This document shows, in pieces, positions 6,026 through 6,422 of a stretch of 6,422 nucleotides of DNA. The translations under genes were made by a program, and so were the position numbers. The notes beneath the pieces are model-generated. The model was not told the DNA's origin, did not search any database, and saw only the letters and a program-made list of their open reading frames with translations. Source of the DNA: Bacteroidales bacterium (GTDB taxonomy: Bacteria > Bacteroidota > Bacteroidia > Bacteroidales > UBA7960); contig SLEW01000253.1 in the NCBI GenBank assembly GCA_007124575.1, positions 1 through 6,422 of the forward strand. The letters run 5' to 3'. Numbering within the stretch: position 1 is the stretch's first letter; the number at the start of each line of letters is the position of its first letter.

Positions 6026-6422
6026 ATGAACATATACCTGTTAATCATTGTCGCATACTTTGCTTTTGTCACCTTTATCTCTTTCTTTACCAAAAAGATT
6101 GCCAGCCGTTCAGCAGCCGATTACCTTATTGCCGGACGTAACCTGGGCGTTATAGCCTGCGCTGTGGTAGTTGCCTCAGAATGGCTGGGCGGAATGAGCA
6201 CCATCGGTGTCAGCGAGAAGGCCTTTGAAACAGGCACGATGCAGCCTATCCTCTATAACATCTCTACAGCTCTCGGGATGATCATCATTGGATTTACGGT
6301 GGCACGGCACTACCGTGATAACAACGTGCACACCGTAAGTGAGATGCTGGAAAATCTTTTTGGCCGCAGGGCAAGGGCCATCTCAGCCATTGCCTTCATG
6401 TTTGCCTACATCGTTCTGGCCT
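6026..6422 (+). CDS. Sodium:solute symporter family protein, N-terminal part (3' end outside window)
   Basis: The frame is open from the ATG at 6026 to the window edge (132 full codons), beginning MNIYLLIIVAYFAFVTF. The nearby ATG at 6018 is in another frame and stops after three codons. Seen: four hydrophobic segments, about residues 3-21, 40-62, 73-93 and 117-132. The basic loop between the first two ends in SAADYLIAGRNLG, typical of the SSS/SSF family (compare the DYFLAGR signature), and the next helix holds SEWLGGMSTIG, the usual place for substrate and sodium contacts. The family uses the LeuT-like fold to import sugars, amino acids, vitamins or organic acids with sodium at the inner membrane. 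The substrate cannot be inferred from this fragment. Its position after anmK could hint at a cell-wall sugar, but the separate promoter makes that link weak. Confidence 0.88.
   Translation, partial: MNIYLLIIVAYFAFVTFISFFTKKIASRSAADYLIAGRNLGVIACAVVVASEWLGGMSTIGVSEKAFETGTMQPILYNISTALGMIIIGFTVARHYRDNNVHTVSEMLENLFGRRARAISAIAFMFAYIVLA

Noticed and set aside
1..6422. CRISPR array, tRNA or rRNA genes, insertion sequences, integrase or defence genes.
   Set aside because: No spaced direct repeats, cloverleaf-like structure, transposase or nuclease motif was seen on either strand; the only tandem repeat has no spacers.

Overview
The window suggests a free-living or environmental member of the Bacteroidota. 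It carries type IX secretion system (T9SS) genes found only in that phylum. No Shine-Dalgarno sequence precedes any gene, and two sites match the Bacteroidota sigma factor consensus TAnnTTTG. Nothing in the sequence resolves the family or genus. All six supported genes are on the + strand.

Left part (1-3337), secretion and gliding machinery. The window opens inside a large secreted protein. Its visible part is one partial and one full Ig/FN3-like repeat followed by a T9SS type B C-terminal sorting domain. Twelve bases after its stop codon comes a PorP/SprF-family outer-membrane protein, the family known to partner type B cargo. Then comes the lipoprotein GldJ, which probably has its own promoter (TATTTTTG at 1756-1763). 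A very strong hairpin terminator at 3302-3337 closes this block.

Middle part (3357-5949), peptidoglycan metabolism. murF makes the UDP-MurNAc-pentapeptide precursor. anmK phosphorylates 1,6-anhydro-MurNAc released by cell-wall turnover, so a biosynthetic and a salvage enzyme are neighbours. Between them lies a 79-bp array of ten roughly 8-bp units (GCTTTTTG, drifting to ACATTTTG).

Right part (5950-6422). A good Bacteroidota-type promoter (TTTG, 23-nt gap, TAAATTTG) leads into the first 132 codons of a sodium:solute symporter family protein, cut off by the window edge. Its substrate cannot be told.

The genes are recognisable members of known families, and I see no convincing evidence of an undescribed multi-gene system. 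The points most worth a second look are the octamer array before anmK, the 36-nt palindrome with a preceding 11-codon ORF before murF, the divergent sorting-domain motif, and three features of GldJ: no catalytic cysteines, a calcium-loop-like insert and a short tail.
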